Positions 34,285 through 42,983 of a stretch of DNA of 64,000 bases are shown here, piece by piece (positions within the stretch are counted from its first letter, which is position 1; each line of letters begins with the position of its first letter). The DNA is from Desulfamplus sp. GTDB lineage: Bacteria > Desulfobacterota > Desulfobacteria > Desulfobacterales > Desulfobacteraceae. The DNA is taken from NCBI GenBank assembly GCA_015231615.1, contig JADGBE010000001.1, positions 62,001-126,000 on the forward strand. Reading direction: 5' to 3'. Both the position numbers and the translations under genes were made by a program. The notes below the pieces were generated by a model. It ran no database searches. It was not told where the DNA came from and saw nothing but the letters and a program-made list of their open reading frames with translations.

Positions 34285-34313
34285 TTGACATGCACAAACC
34301 TGACATATATATA
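34285..34313 (+). promoter_or_regulatory. Sigma-70-type promoter for the response regulator gene
   Basis: TTGACA (34285-34290), 17 bases, then TATATA (34308-34313). An overlapping TATAAA two bases later is an alternative -10. It points toward the receiver gene at 34382 and diverges from the fusA promoter. Confidence 0.7.
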
Positions 34314-34381
34314 AATCGGCAGAGAATTTAAAGAATTTTAGCATTTCACCAATACTTAAATTTTAATTAGGGAGATATATT

Positions 34382-34768
34382 ATGAGCGAAAAAAAGAGAA
34401 TACTTGTTGTTGACGATGAGCCTGATTTTGCCTCAATTGTCCAGTCAAACCTAAAACGTGAAGGATTTGATGTTGAGGTTGCTTATGATGGAAATGAGGC
34501 TATTGAAAAGGTAAAAGCAAATCCACCTGATGCTATTGTTCTTGATGTTATGATGCCTGAAAAAGATGGATATGAGGTGTGTGCTGAATTAAAACGCAGT
34601 GATAAATACAGCGATATACCTATTATTATGCTTACCGCAGTTGCAGACCATGTTGGATCAACACGCTATTCTCATGCTGATGGAATGAGCATGGAGGCTG
34701 ACGATTACCTTCCTAAGCCAGCTTCTGCAGAAGAGATTACAAAAAGTGTCAAAAGGCTTGTCTCCTAA
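34382..34768 (+). CDS. Single-domain response regulator (CheY-like)
   Basis: A 128-residue receiver with acidic pair Asp11-Asp12, phosphoacceptor Asp55 in IVLDVMMPEKDG, a conserved Thr in IIMLTAV and Lys in LPKP. There is no output domain, so it acts by protein contact or in a phosphorelay. The start has GGGAG upstream and a consensus promoter precedes it. A terminator follows at 34788, so it is likely monocistronic although a receiver-kinase gene lies 1 kb downstream and is a possible partner. Confidence 0.93.
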   Translation: MSEKKRILVVDDEPDFASIVQSNLKREGFDVEVAYDGNEAIEKVKANPPDAIVLDVMMPEKDGYEVCAELKRSDKYSDIPIIMLTAVADHVGSTRYSHADGMSMEADDYLPKPASAEEITKSVKRLVS

Positions 34769-34787
34769 ATATATTCTTTTTAAAAAC

Positions 34788-34832
34788 AGGTAGAGGCTAA
34801 CTTACTGTAGTTACCCTCTACCTATTTTTTTA
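34788..34832 (+). terminator. Intrinsic terminator after the response regulator
   Basis: AGGTAGAGG and CCTCTACCT form the lower stem and TAAC/GTTA continues it after one mismatch. A run of seven T follows immediately. Confidence 0.88.
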
Positions 34833-34851
34833 TCTGTTCCACTTATCTCGG

Positions 34852-35676
34852 ATGGTGATTATGAAAATATTTTGTATTTTAGGTGATGAACGGGCGTTCC
34901 GTACAAAATCGCCCACCATGTTTTCAACCGTATTTAAGCGAATTGGAATCAGTGCGGCTTATGTCCCATTCAAAGTATTTCCTGATCAGATCGGGGCTGC
35001 AATGCAAAGTCTTAAATCATTAAATATTGACGGTGCCAATGTAACCATTCCATATAAATCATCTGTTATCCCATACATGAATATCTTGTCTGAAGGTGCA
35101 AATATCATTGGGGCGGTTAATACGATAATTAGAAATGATCAAGAGCTTAAAGGATACAACACCAATGCAATAGGTTTTATGGACACACTTGAAGAGAGAG
35201 CCTTTAATGTTACAGACAAAAAAGCTCTTGTATTTGGTTCAGGCGGCGGTGCAAGAGCTGTGGTTTTTATATTAAATTGGTTAAGGGCATCTTCCATACA
35301 AATATCTGGCAGAACTTCCAAAAGAGTTGACGATATTATAAAGAAAATTGGAGGCACGGCCACATCTCTTGAGATAATGGCAAAAAATACACCAAGTGCA
35401 AATATCATAATAAACACAACCCCAATATCGTCTCCTGACGATTCGCCAGAATTTGCCCGATTTATTGCAAATCAACATTTTAAAGAGTGTGAGATTATAG
35501 TTGATCTAAATTATGGACGTCAAAATAATATATGGCAGAGTAAGGCTTCTGAACTTGGTGTCCCTTTTATTGATGGTCTTACCCCTCTTGCCCATGCAGC
35601 AAGACGAACTCTACTTCTTTGGACACGAATTGACGTAGAACCATCTGAATTTCTCAAAGCCATTGATGATATTTAA
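34852..35676 (+). CDS. AroE-like shikimate dehydrogenase homologue with altered active site
   Basis: A 274-residue protein with the full AroE layout: an N-terminal substrate domain with NVTIPYK (Lys69, the catalytic lysine position), then a Rossmann domain with VFGSGGGARA. The catalytic partner Asp of the usual NTD motif is Asn here (GYNTNAIG, Asn105). The first Ser of the SKSP-type shikimate-binding pair is Thr (RTKSPTM), and the C-terminal Gln is His (PLAHAA). Either it has changed substrate or it is no longer a dehydrogenase. ATG 34852 or 34861 may be the start. It sits between two signal-transduction genes. Confidence 0.82.
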   Translation: MVIMKIFCILGDERAFRTKSPTMFSTVFKRIGISAAYVPFKVFPDQIGAAMQSLKSLNIDGANVTIPYKSSVIPYMNILSEGANIIGAVNTIIRNDQELKGYNTNAIGFMDTLEERAFNVTDKKALVFGSGGGARAVVFILNWLRASSIQISGRTSKRVDDIIKKIGGTATSLEIMAKNTPSANIIINTTPISSPDDSPEFARFIANQHFKECEIIVDLNYGRQNNIWQSKASELGVPFIDGLTPLAHAARRTLLLWTRIDVEPSEFLKAIDDI

Positions 35677-35725
35677 AAAATCTTAAAACCATTTATAAAA
35701 AGATGTTTAAAGATTTAAGGAGATT

Positions 35726-37264
35726 ATGAAGAGTATGGAGAACATTGATCCCAAAAAAATTCTGGTAATTGATGATGAACCAAGTTTAAGAGAAGGTGCC
35801 AGAAGGATTCTTTCAAAAATGGATTTTGAAGTCTTCCTTGCACCAAAAGGAGAAGATGGACTTGAGATTATTGATAAAGAACAAATCGCAATTGTCCTTC
35901 TTGATATGAAGATGCCCGGTATGGACGGCATGGAAGTTTTAAAGCGGATCATGGCGTTAGATAGAGGTATTCTTGTTATTGTAATTACAGGATACGCAAC
36001 TGTAGAGACTGCAATTGAAGCTATGCAGCGCGGTGCTTACAACTTTATACCTAAACCTTATCAACCAGATCAACTTAGAATTGCCGTAAGTAGGGCGAGG
36101 GAAAAGCTTGACCTTGCAATTGAGACAAAAAGGCTTCAAGAGGAGAGAAAACGCAACCTTGCAGACCTTCATACAGAGCAGAGCAGAACTCTTACAATTA
36201 TAGAATCGCTGCCAAATGGTGTTATGGTTACCAATTCAGATGGCAAAGTTGTTTTAATAAATCCCGCTTGTTATCGTTATCTTGATATTGATCCTCAAAA
36301 GGTTCCGGGAGATATTACAGTTGAAGAGATATTTAATAACAGAGAGCTTTGTACCCTTATTCTTGATATTTCAAAGGGAAAATATATTGATTATGCTGAT
36401 ATTCCTGCCCACGAAATTGATATTGATAACAAAAAGTTTTTTATGGTCAGATGCAGGCCAGTCTTAGGGGAGAAAAAAGAGTGTCTTGGTGCTGTTGTAA
36501 ATATCGTGGATATATCAACAATGAAGGCATTAGATCAGGTAAAATCTGAATTTGTAGCTAAGGTTACCCATGAGCTACGCTCCCCACTCTCAACAATCCA
36601 CGAGCAGCTAAATATGGTTATGATGGCACATGCAGGAGAAGATGGAAAAGGTGTAGCAAGTGAACAAGATCAGTATATGCTCTCCCGTGCAAAGGAAAAA
36701 ACTAAAGCTCTTATTTCAACCATTGGCGATCTTCTTGATCTATCCCGCATTGAGGCTGGAATGTCTGCTAAAGAGTCAAAGCCTGTTAAAGTTGATGAGC
36801 TTCTTAAAAATATTTGTAGCTTTCTAAATGCAAGAGCTATTGCAAAGAATCAAACACTTACCGTAACCACACCTTCTACTGAAACTCAACTACCCACAAT
36901 TACAGCAGACCCAATGGCAATTGAGAGTGTTTTTGGAAATTTAATCTCTAACGCCATAAATTATACACAAAATGGTGGTCAAATTGAGGTTAGTTGCGAT
37001 CTTGCAGGAAACAATATCAGAGTAAAGGTAAAAGATAATGGTTTTGGCATTGATGCCAAATATATGGATAAAATTTTTGAAAGATTCTACAGGGTTAAAA
37101 ATGAAAAGACGAGGTTTATAAATGGGACAGGTCTTGGTTTGCCAATTGTTAAAGGGATTGTTGACTCTATGAACGGTTATATTAATGTTGAGAGTGAGGT
37201 AAACAGAGGCACAACCTTTACAGTATTGCTACCATTTAAGAAGATACCAATAGGGATTATGTAG
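35726..37264 (+). CDS. Receiver-PAS-histidine kinase hybrid protein
   Basis: A 512-residue cytoplasmic protein. It has an N-terminal receiver (DDEPS pair, phosphoacceptor Asp60 in VLLDMKMPGMDG, Lys in IPKPY), a coiled linker, a PAS domain (about 165-275), a HisKA box THELRSPLS near residue 290, and a HATPase domain with NLISNAINYT, DNGFGI and GTGLGLPIV. There is no membrane segment. Receiver-first kinases usually take part in phosphorelays. It follows the AroE-like gene by about 50 bases and precedes apbE, with a palindromic repeat after its stop. Confidence 0.94.
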   Translation: MKSMENIDPKKILVIDDEPSLREGARRILSKMDFEVFLAPKGEDGLEIIDKEQIAIVLLDMKMPGMDGMEVLKRIMALDRGILVIVITGYATVETAIEAMQRGAYNFIPKPYQPDQLRIAVSRAREKLDLAIETKRLQEERKRNLADLHTEQSRTLTIIESLPNGVMVTNSDGKVVLINPACYRYLDIDPQKVPGDITVEEIFNNRELCTLILDISKGKYIDYADIPAHEIDIDNKKFFMVRCRPVLGEKKECLGAVVNIVDISTMKALDQVKSEFVAKVTHELRSPLSTIHEQLNMVMMAHAGEDGKGVASEQDQYMLSRAKEKTKALISTIGDLLDLSRIEAGMSAKESKPVKVDELLKNICSFLNARAIAKNQTLTVTTPSTETQLPTITADPMAIESVFGNLISNAINYTQNGGQIEVSCDLAGNNIRVKVKDNGFGIDAKYMDKIFERFYRVKNEKTRFINGTGLGLPIVKGIVDSMNGYINVESEVNRGTTFTVLLPFKKIPIGIM

Positions 37265-37272
37265 TATAACTT

Positions 37273-37305
37273 AGGTTTGACAACTTTTTAAAAGTTGTCA
37301 AACCT
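37273..37305. repeat. 33-bp palindrome, copy 4 of a four-copy family
   Basis: Arms AGGTTTGACAACTTTT and AAAAGTTGTCAAACCT, a coordinated G/C change relative to the other copies that keeps pairing. It lies in the 72-base gap between the kinase gene and apbE. Confidence 0.85.
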
Positions 37306-37336
37306 TAAAAATCCTTAAAATTTTGAGTGGTCAACT

Positions 37337-38716
37337 ATGAAAGAAAACATATCTACTAAAATAAAACTCATTTCAATATTGGTTATTCTACTTTTATTGG
37401 CTATTAAATTTAATCTTTTTATTGATACGTCAAATTATCTTTATGCTAACCAGAATCCATCTAACTTTGGTGATAATGCCAAAATTAAAGAAAGTTTTAA
37501 TAAAGATGGAAACAACATTGAGCTTTTTACTGGCAACACAATGGGAACTACCTACCATATTAAAGTTGTAATGCAAATGGATAAAAGTAGTGGTCGTGAA
37601 GGTAAAAGTGGTGGTCAAGAGGAAGGTAAAAACAAAACTCAAATAACTCCTTCAATACTACATGATTTAATTAAGGAGAAACTCAAACAGGTCAATCAAA
37701 GTATGTCTGTTTATATAAAAGATAGCGAAATTTCTCTATTTAATAAGTCTCATAAAGGGGAGAGTATAAACATCTCTCCTGAATTTCATGGTGTCATGGT
37801 ATCAGCACAAAAACTTTACACCATGACAAAAGGTGCTTGGGACGGCACTGTAAAACCTCTTGTTGATCTTTGGGGGTTTGGCACAAGAGATCAAAAATTT
37901 ACCGAACCATCTTCTAAGATTATAAAAGCATATCTTCAAAACACTGGGTTTAACCAGATTCTTATTAAGAATGAAGTGGCTAAGAATATTGATTCCGATA
38001 AAAGTAGTGAAATTCCCAATATTGGGAATAAGATATTTGGAACTCTTGAAAAAAAAAATGATGCCATTACCCTTGATCTTGGCTCAATTGCCAAAGGTTT
38101 TGGAGTTGATGCAGTTGCCCAGCTTCTTAAAAGTCAGGGTTATTCCAATTTCTTAGTTGAAATTGGTGGAGAGGTCTTTGCTTCTGGAGAAAAAAAAGAG
38201 GGGAACCCTTGGATAGTTGGAATCAGCAACCCAATAAAAGGGGAAAACCCATATAAATCAACCAAATATGATTTAGACAAAGAACAATCAGAAATTAATC
38301 AGGTTTATCATGCTTTACCGCTTAAAAACAAAGCTCTTGCAACAAGCGGAGATTACAGGAATTTTAAAATAATTAATGGTAAAACCTACTCCCATATTAT
38401 CAACCCAACTACAGGGTATCCTGTTGATAATGGAGTTGTAAGTGTGTCAGTAATTGCTGATAACTGCACATTTGCAGATGGACTTGCCACAGCACTTATG
38501 GTCATGGGACATGAAAAAGGAGTTGAGCTTGTCAACACCCTTGAAAATGTGGAGTGTCTTATTGTTGTGCAAGAAGAAAAATTTGATGAAAATAACAATG
38601 TTCATGGAAAGAACATTGTTGATAGAGGTAGCAATGATGATGCTGGGAACAATGTTAATCAAAAAAAAAGTATAAAGTTTAAAGATTATAGATCAAGAAA
38701 ATTTCCCTTGCCATGA
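37337..38716 (+). CDS. apbE: FAD:protein FMN transferase ApbE
   Basis: Attaches FMN covalently to Thr residues of target flavoproteins such as Rnf and Nqr subunits, on the periplasmic side. An N-terminal hydrophobic segment (about 8-26) serves for export. The catalytic domain shows GNTMGTTYHIKV, LGSIAKGFGVDAV, TSGDYRNF and SHIINPTTGYPV. The length of 459 exceeds the usual 330-350, owing to a Gly/Lys-rich insert near residue 90, a loop near 210 and an Asn-rich C-terminal tail. Its end overlaps the convergent radical SAM gene by 24 bases. No rnf genes are in the window. Confidence 0.93.
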   Translation: MKENISTKIKLISILVILLLLAIKFNLFIDTSNYLYANQNPSNFGDNAKIKESFNKDGNNIELFTGNTMGTTYHIKVVMQMDKSSGREGKSGGQEEGKNKTQITPSILHDLIKEKLKQVNQSMSVYIKDSEISLFNKSHKGESINISPEFHGVMVSAQKLYTMTKGAWDGTVKPLVDLWGFGTRDQKFTEPSSKIIKAYLQNTGFNQILIKNEVAKNIDSDKSSEIPNIGNKIFGTLEKKNDAITLDLGSIAKGFGVDAVAQLLKSQGYSNFLVEIGGEVFASGEKKEGNPWIVGISNPIKGENPYKSTKYDLDKEQSEINQVYHALPLKNKALATSGDYRNFKIINGKTYSHIINPTTGYPVDNGVVSVSVIADNCTFADGLATALMVMGHEKGVELVNTLENVECLIVVQEEKFDENNNVHGKNIVDRGSNDDAGNNVNQKKSIKFKDYRSRKFPLP

Positions 38717-39652
38717 GTCTCTTCTTTCAAGAGTTTTCTGTATCATATTAAAAGTTATATTCTTATCAAGCGACCAATATGGTGCCGCAAGTTCGTCAGG
38801 GTGAGGGTCGCCTGTAATTCTCTGAACCACCATGTTTTTCGGAAGATGCTCAATAAAATCGCAAACAGTTTCAACATATTCATTTTGAGTCATACAGTTA
38901 TAATCGCCATCTATCCACATCTTTTCAAGTAATGTTCCCCTTACTACATAAAGCAGATGAATCTTAATCCCATGAACACCAAGTTTTCCTATTTTTCGGG
39001 CGGTCTCAACCATCATATCCCTTGTCTCCCCTGGAAGCCCTAAAATAATGTGAACACAGATATTGATATTGGAGTTAAGTTTAGTATTTATCTCATTAAC
39101 AAGAGCAATTGCATCAATACAACACGAAAAATCATGCCCCCGATTAATAAGAGTCAATGTTTTATCGTGAATAGATTGTAGCCCATACTCTAACCACACA
39201 AGGTATTTCCCAGAGTATGAGGCAATAAGCTCAATTTTTTCTCTATCAACACAATCTGGTCGTGTTCCAATTGCCATTCCAATAACACCCTCTACCCCCA
39301 GAGCTTCATCATACATGGCTTTCATACGTTCGCAAGTTGTGTATGTATTGGTGTATGATTGAAAATAGACAAGAAATTTTTTGGCATTGTAACGCCTTGC
39401 CATAGCATTTCGACCAAGTTCAATCTGCTCTGTTATTGATAATCCTCTACTCCAAAGTCCTGAACCAGACCCTTTGCTGTTGCAGTAGATACAGCCACCC
39501 GTTGAGATAGAGCCATCACGATTTGGGCAGTTAAGTCCAGCATCAACCACTATTTTTTGCACTCGCTCTCCATAAAGTGCTTTTAAATATGAGTTGTAAT
39601 CTAAATATCTTCTAATTTTGTCTGCAATCTTAATTTTATTACTATGTATCAT
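38693..39652 (-). CDS. TIGR01212-family radical SAM protein (YhcC-like)
   Basis: A 319-residue protein with opening YLKALYGERVQKIVVDAG and a widely spaced cluster motif (CPNRDG, then GGCIYC). Later come NSKGSGSG and HIILGLPGETRDMM. The family is widespread, with an uncharacterised reaction probably on RNA. The ATG overlaps the stop of the upstream hydrolase by four bases, so the two genes are coupled. The 3' end overlaps apbE, which converges on it. Confidence 0.92.
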   Translation of the reverse strand: MIHSNKIKIADKIRRYLDYNSYLKALYGERVQKIVVDAGLNCPNRDGSISTGGCIYCNSKGSGSGLWSRGLSITEQIELGRNAMARRYNAKKFLVYFQSYTNTYTTCERMKAMYDEALGVEGVIGMAIGTRPDCVDREKIELIASYSGKYLVWLEYGLQSIHDKTLTLINRGHDFSCCIDAIALVNEINTKLNSNINICVHIILGLPGETRDMMVETARKIGKLGVHGIKIHLLYVVRGTLLEKMWIDGDYNCMTQNEYVETVCDFIEHLPKNMVVQRITGDPHPDELAAPYWSLDKNITFNMIQKTLERRDSWQGKFS

Positions 39653-40737
39653 AATATGTTCACTTTTTTTGTCCCCAAAATATTAGCTATATTTTCCCAA
39701 AGCAATTTGCTTATATCCTCTGTTTCAAACAAAATTTCATGCCGTGAGTTTGGTATTGATATAAATTTCCCATTTGGAAGAGTTTGGCATATCTGCTTTT
39801 GTGCCTTATTAGATACAACACGATCTTGTTCAGCACTCAAAATCCATATAGCTGTCCTAATTTTAGATAGAGACTTTTTATCGTTAAGAGCATCAATAGA
39901 GTCAAAGGCGGCTTTTAACCACCCCCATGTTACGCCACCAAGTGCAAGTTTTCTATTCTTTGAGATCTCTTTGTGTTCTAACCAAAAATTGTCCCAATCA
40001 TGTGTCAAAAGATTATTTTCAAATTTAGCGTTTTCTATTGCATAATCTTTTCCGCCCGGAATATAGTTTGCTCCCAATTTAAAGTTTAAAGCTATATTTG
40101 CAAGAAGCCGAGTTCCCCAATTAGTTACAATGTCTAAAAAATCTCTCTTAATTGGTGACGTGATAATATCTATCATGGGTGATATAAGGATTGCCTTTTC
40201 AATCTTTAACATATCCATTTTACAGCCGTTTTTATAAACTTGAGATAAAAACCTTAATGTTATATGCCCCCCCATAGAGTGTGCAATAATATTTATAGGT
40301 AGGTTAAATTTAATAGATAGTGGTGCAACATAGAGATTAAAAAATAGCTTAAGATCATTTATATACAACTGAAAATCTTTAACATATCCTTTATCTTGAT
40401 TAGGAAGTTCTCTTACAGATAGACCTTGCCCTCTCCAATCTAAGCTCATAACATGGTATCCCATAGAAGATAACTTTGATGATACTAATTGATATTTTTC
40501 CATAAATTCAGTTCTTCCGCTTAAAAGTAAAATTATACCTTTACAATTATCTTCTATATTCTCTTTATTTGTTGGTGCAGTATTGTTTGTTGTTAAATCC
40601 CACCTTTGTTTTACGTTGTTTAAATATATACAACTCCTATTGGATTTCATATAACCCCAACGTATCTGCTTTTTATCTACTGATGTGAAAAAGCTAAAAT
40701 TAAAAGATTGATTGATATTATCGCTATTATTTGTCAA
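39649..40737 (-). CDS. Alpha/beta hydrolase, lysophospholipase-like
   Basis: A 362-residue hydrolase of the PldB/monoacylglycerol lipase group. It has an oxyanion region LLLSGRTEFMEKYQ, SLDWRGQGLS, nucleophile elbow AHSMGGH, and the presumed acid and His in SAEQDRVV and SRHEIL. There is no signal peptide, so it is probably cytoplasmic or peripherally membrane-bound. It likely cleaves lysophospholipids or monoacyl esters; the substrate is inferred. An Asn/Thr-rich insert lies near residues 50-63. The start codon lies 163 bases from the divergent HD-GYP gene. Confidence 0.87.
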   Translation of the reverse strand: MTNNSDNINQSFNFSFFTSVDKKQIRWGYMKSNRSCIYLNNVKQRWDLTTNNTAPTNKENIEDNCKGIILLLSGRTEFMEKYQLVSSKLSSMGYHVMSLDWRGQGLSVRELPNQDKGYVKDFQLYINDLKLFFNLYVAPLSIKFNLPINIIAHSMGGHITLRFLSQVYKNGCKMDMLKIEKAILISPMIDIITSPIKRDFLDIVTNWGTRLLANIALNFKLGANYIPGGKDYAIENAKFENNLLTHDWDNFWLEHKEISKNRKLALGGVTWGWLKAAFDSIDALNDKKSLSKIRTAIWILSAEQDRVVSNKAQKQICQTLPNGKFISIPNSRHEILFETEDISKLLWENIANILGTKKVNIL

Positions 40738-40899
40738 AATTTAGCTCCTTTATTCTCTTTTTGAGTTGATTTCCATAACTATCTGAACTAATCTTAAAAA
40801 TATATTTATAGCTTTTAAGGATATTGATTTATAGCTTTTGTCAACAATAAATTTGCCCCCATTCATTTTTAAAATTAAGTGGCAAATAAGTGAGGAAAA

Positions 40900-42099
40900 T
40901 TGAATACATTATTTAATAGTAACGATGATAAACTGACACAGTTATTAAAAATAAATGATGAATTGAATCATATAAAAGATATTGATTCTCTTCTTGATAC
41001 TATTCTTAGTAAAACAAGACGACTTACAAATGCAGACGCGGGATCCATTTTTCTCCTTGAAAATAAAATGCTCAATTTCAGCTATGTTCAAAATGACACA
41101 TTGAAAAAGAAAAATCCTCTTAACAATAAACAGATATACTCTAATTTCTCAATTCCAGTGAATGAACAGTCAATAGCAGGTTATGTAGCTTTGCAAGGAA
41201 AATCTCTCATAATTGATGATGTTCATAATTTAGATGACACAGTGCCTTATTCTTTTAATAAAAGTTTTGATGAATTTGCAGGGTATAGAACCCAATCTAT
41301 GATGACCATTCCACTTATTACTACTCGCTCTCAGGTAATAGGTGTTATGCAAATAATTAATGCAAAAGATGAGGCAGACAACCTTATTCCATTTAAACAA
41401 GCCGACGAAAATTATCTTAATTTTTTCGCGGGTAGTGCAACATCTGCAATTGAAAAGACGAAGATGACCCGTGAGATTATTTTAAGAATGATCAAAATGG
41501 CAGAACTACGTGACCCTAAGGAGACTGGCTCTCATGTTAATAGAGTAGCTTCATACTCTATAGAAATTTTTCAAAAATGGGCAGAACTTCATAATCTTAA
41601 ATATAGTGAGATAAAAAACTACAAAGATATTTTAAGAATTGCCGCAATGCTGCATGATGTTGGTAAAGTTGCAATTTCTGATGTTATTCTTAAAAAACCG
41701 GCAAAACTTAGCGATGACGAGTTCAAAATTATGAAAACTCACGCTTATCAAGGGGCAAAACTATTTCGTGGAAATGTATCAGAGCTTGATGCCCTCTCCT
41801 ATGAAATTGCATATACTCACCATGAAAAGTGGAACGGTAGAGGTTATCCAAGAAAGTTAAAAGGCGGGGATATACCTATTTCTGGCAGAATTGTCGCCCT
41901 TGCAGATGTCTATGATGCCCTTATTTCAGCAAGAGTCTATAAACAAGCATGGAAAGAGAGTGACGTTATTGCTACTATAAAGCAGGAGTCAGGACACCAC
42001 TTTGATCCTGAACTTGTTGAGATATTTTTATCTATTTATGATGTTATTGAAGCAATTAGATTGAAGTTTCCTGATATGGATATTAGAACTTTTATATAG
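40900..42099 (+). CDS. GAF-HD-GYP protein, probable cyclic di-GMP phosphodiesterase
   Basis: A 399-residue cytoplasmic protein. An N-terminal GAF domain (about 20-185, with DAGSIFLLENKML, IPVNEQSIAGYVA and MMTIPLITTRSQVIGVMQIIN) is joined to an HD-GYP domain (about 200-380). Metal-site motifs are LHDVGK, HHEKWNGRGYP, and DVYDALISARVYKQAW. It should hydrolyse c-di-GMP under control of a GAF ligand. The start is TTG with GAGG four to five bases upstream, and no ATG is near. A decayed GGDEF gene lies just downstream on the other strand. Confidence 0.93.
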   Translation: MNTLFNSNDDKLTQLLKINDELNHIKDIDSLLDTILSKTRRLTNADAGSIFLLENKMLNFSYVQNDTLKKKNPLNNKQIYSNFSIPVNEQSIAGYVALQGKSLIIDDVHNLDDTVPYSFNKSFDEFAGYRTQSMMTIPLITTRSQVIGVMQIINAKDEADNLIPFKQADENYLNFFAGSATSAIEKTKMTREIILRMIKMAELRDPKETGSHVNRVASYSIEIFQKWAELHNLKYSEIKNYKDILRIAAMLHDVGKVAISDVILKKPAKLSDDEFKIMKTHAYQGAKLFRGNVSELDALSYEIAYTHHEKWNGRGYPRKLKGGDIPISGRIVALADVYDALISARVYKQAWKESDVIATIKQESGHHFDPELVEIFLSIYDVIEAIRLKFPDMDIRTFI

Positions 42100-42105
42100 A
42101 TTGAG

Positions 42106-42350
42106 ATTTGATAATAGACTTACTGTAGTAAGCATAACGGTTGCACCGTTTACGACAAATAGATGTGTACAAACTTATTTCTAATTCGTTCAGCAACTAT
42201 AAAACCATCTTGTGCTGAGGTGTTTGAAAGAATAACGGCAAACTCTTCGCCTCCATATCTACAACCATGTCCCCCTCTCTTAAACATGCCATCATAATGT
42301 TACCAAGAGTTGCTAAGACAACATCACATTCAATCCATTATCATTTTCTA
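42106..42350 (-). pseudogene. Decayed GGDEF (diguanylate cyclase) gene fragment
   Basis: Three adjacent minus-strand pieces in different frames line up with a GGDEF domain. The first is DVVLATLGNIMMACLREGDM (about 42330-42268). The second is CRYGGEEFAVILSNTSAQDG (about 42265-42205). The third is LFVVNGATVMLTTVS (about 42170-42115), matching the C-terminal strand. Single-base frameshifts separate them (one in ATGGTTGTAGATA near 42264). A trace of the upstream YND-type segment may remain at 42340-42360. There is no start codon and no N-terminal domain, so this is a remnant. Confidence 0.8.
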
Positions 42351-42412
42351 CAACTAATAGAAAAAAAACGAAATTAAAAAAATAGTGCAAAAACTATATT
42401 GAGGATAATAAA

Positions 42413-42928
42413 ATGAAATTTAAAATAGGCTCGGGTTATGATGTTCATAGGTTAGCAAACGATAGAAGACTTATAATTGGTGGAGTTAATATTCCATTTG
42501 ACAAGGGGTTGCAAGGGCATTCAGATGCTGATGTTCTTACCCATGCAATTTGTGATGCAATACTTGGTGCCGCTGGACTTGGAGATATTGGCAGACACTT
42601 TCCAGATTCTGATCCAACTTATAGAAATATATCAAGTCTGATTCTTTTAAAACATTGTGCAAACATGCTTGAAGATCAAGGTTATTCTATTGTAAATATT
42701 GACTGCACAATTCTTGCCCAATCTCCAAAACTTGAGCCATACAAAAAAGAGATGGAGCATAAAATCGCTGCTGCCATTGAAATCTCTCCAGAATCTGTTA
42801 ATGTAAAAGCAACCACAAATGAAGGGCTTGGATTTGAAGGAAAAGGAGAAGGTATTGCTGCCCATGCTGTTGTTTTAATCACAAAGATTTCCAGTTTAAA
42901 GCTAAACTCTGGAACATCATCGGAATAA
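42413..42928 (+). CDS. ispF: 2-C-methyl-D-erythritol 2,4-cyclodiphosphate synthase
   Basis: Fifth enzyme of the MEP isoprenoid pathway. It has GYDVHRL with the zinc Asp and His, the HSDADVLTHAICDAILGAAGLGD core, PDSDPTYRN and the ATTNEGLGFEGKGEGIAAHA end. The length of 171 is slightly long owing to a short tail. ATG 42413 has GAGGAT upstream. ispD is not adjacent. It precedes cysS by 55 bases, a frequent pairing. Confidence 0.97.
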   Translation: MKFKIGSGYDVHRLANDRRLIIGGVNIPFDKGLQGHSDADVLTHAICDAILGAAGLGDIGRHFPDSDPTYRNISSLILLKHCANMLEDQGYSIVNIDCTILAQSPKLEPYKKEMEHKIAAAIEISPESVNVKATTNEGLGFEGKGEGIAAHAVVLITKISSLKLNSGTSSE

Positions 42929-42983
42929 CAATGCTGGAACATCAACAGAATAACCTTTCAAAATAAATCAGGATAAACAATAT

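Noticed and set aside
34382-37264. Receiver, AroE-like and kinase genes considered as one operon and a new signalling system
   Set aside because: A strong terminator at 34788-34832 separates the first receiver from the rest, so a single operon is not supported, although functional links remain possible.
40738-40899. Possible riboswitch or small RNA between the hydrolase and HD-GYP genes
   Set aside because: Only AT-rich sequence without a stable structure or recognised motif was seen.
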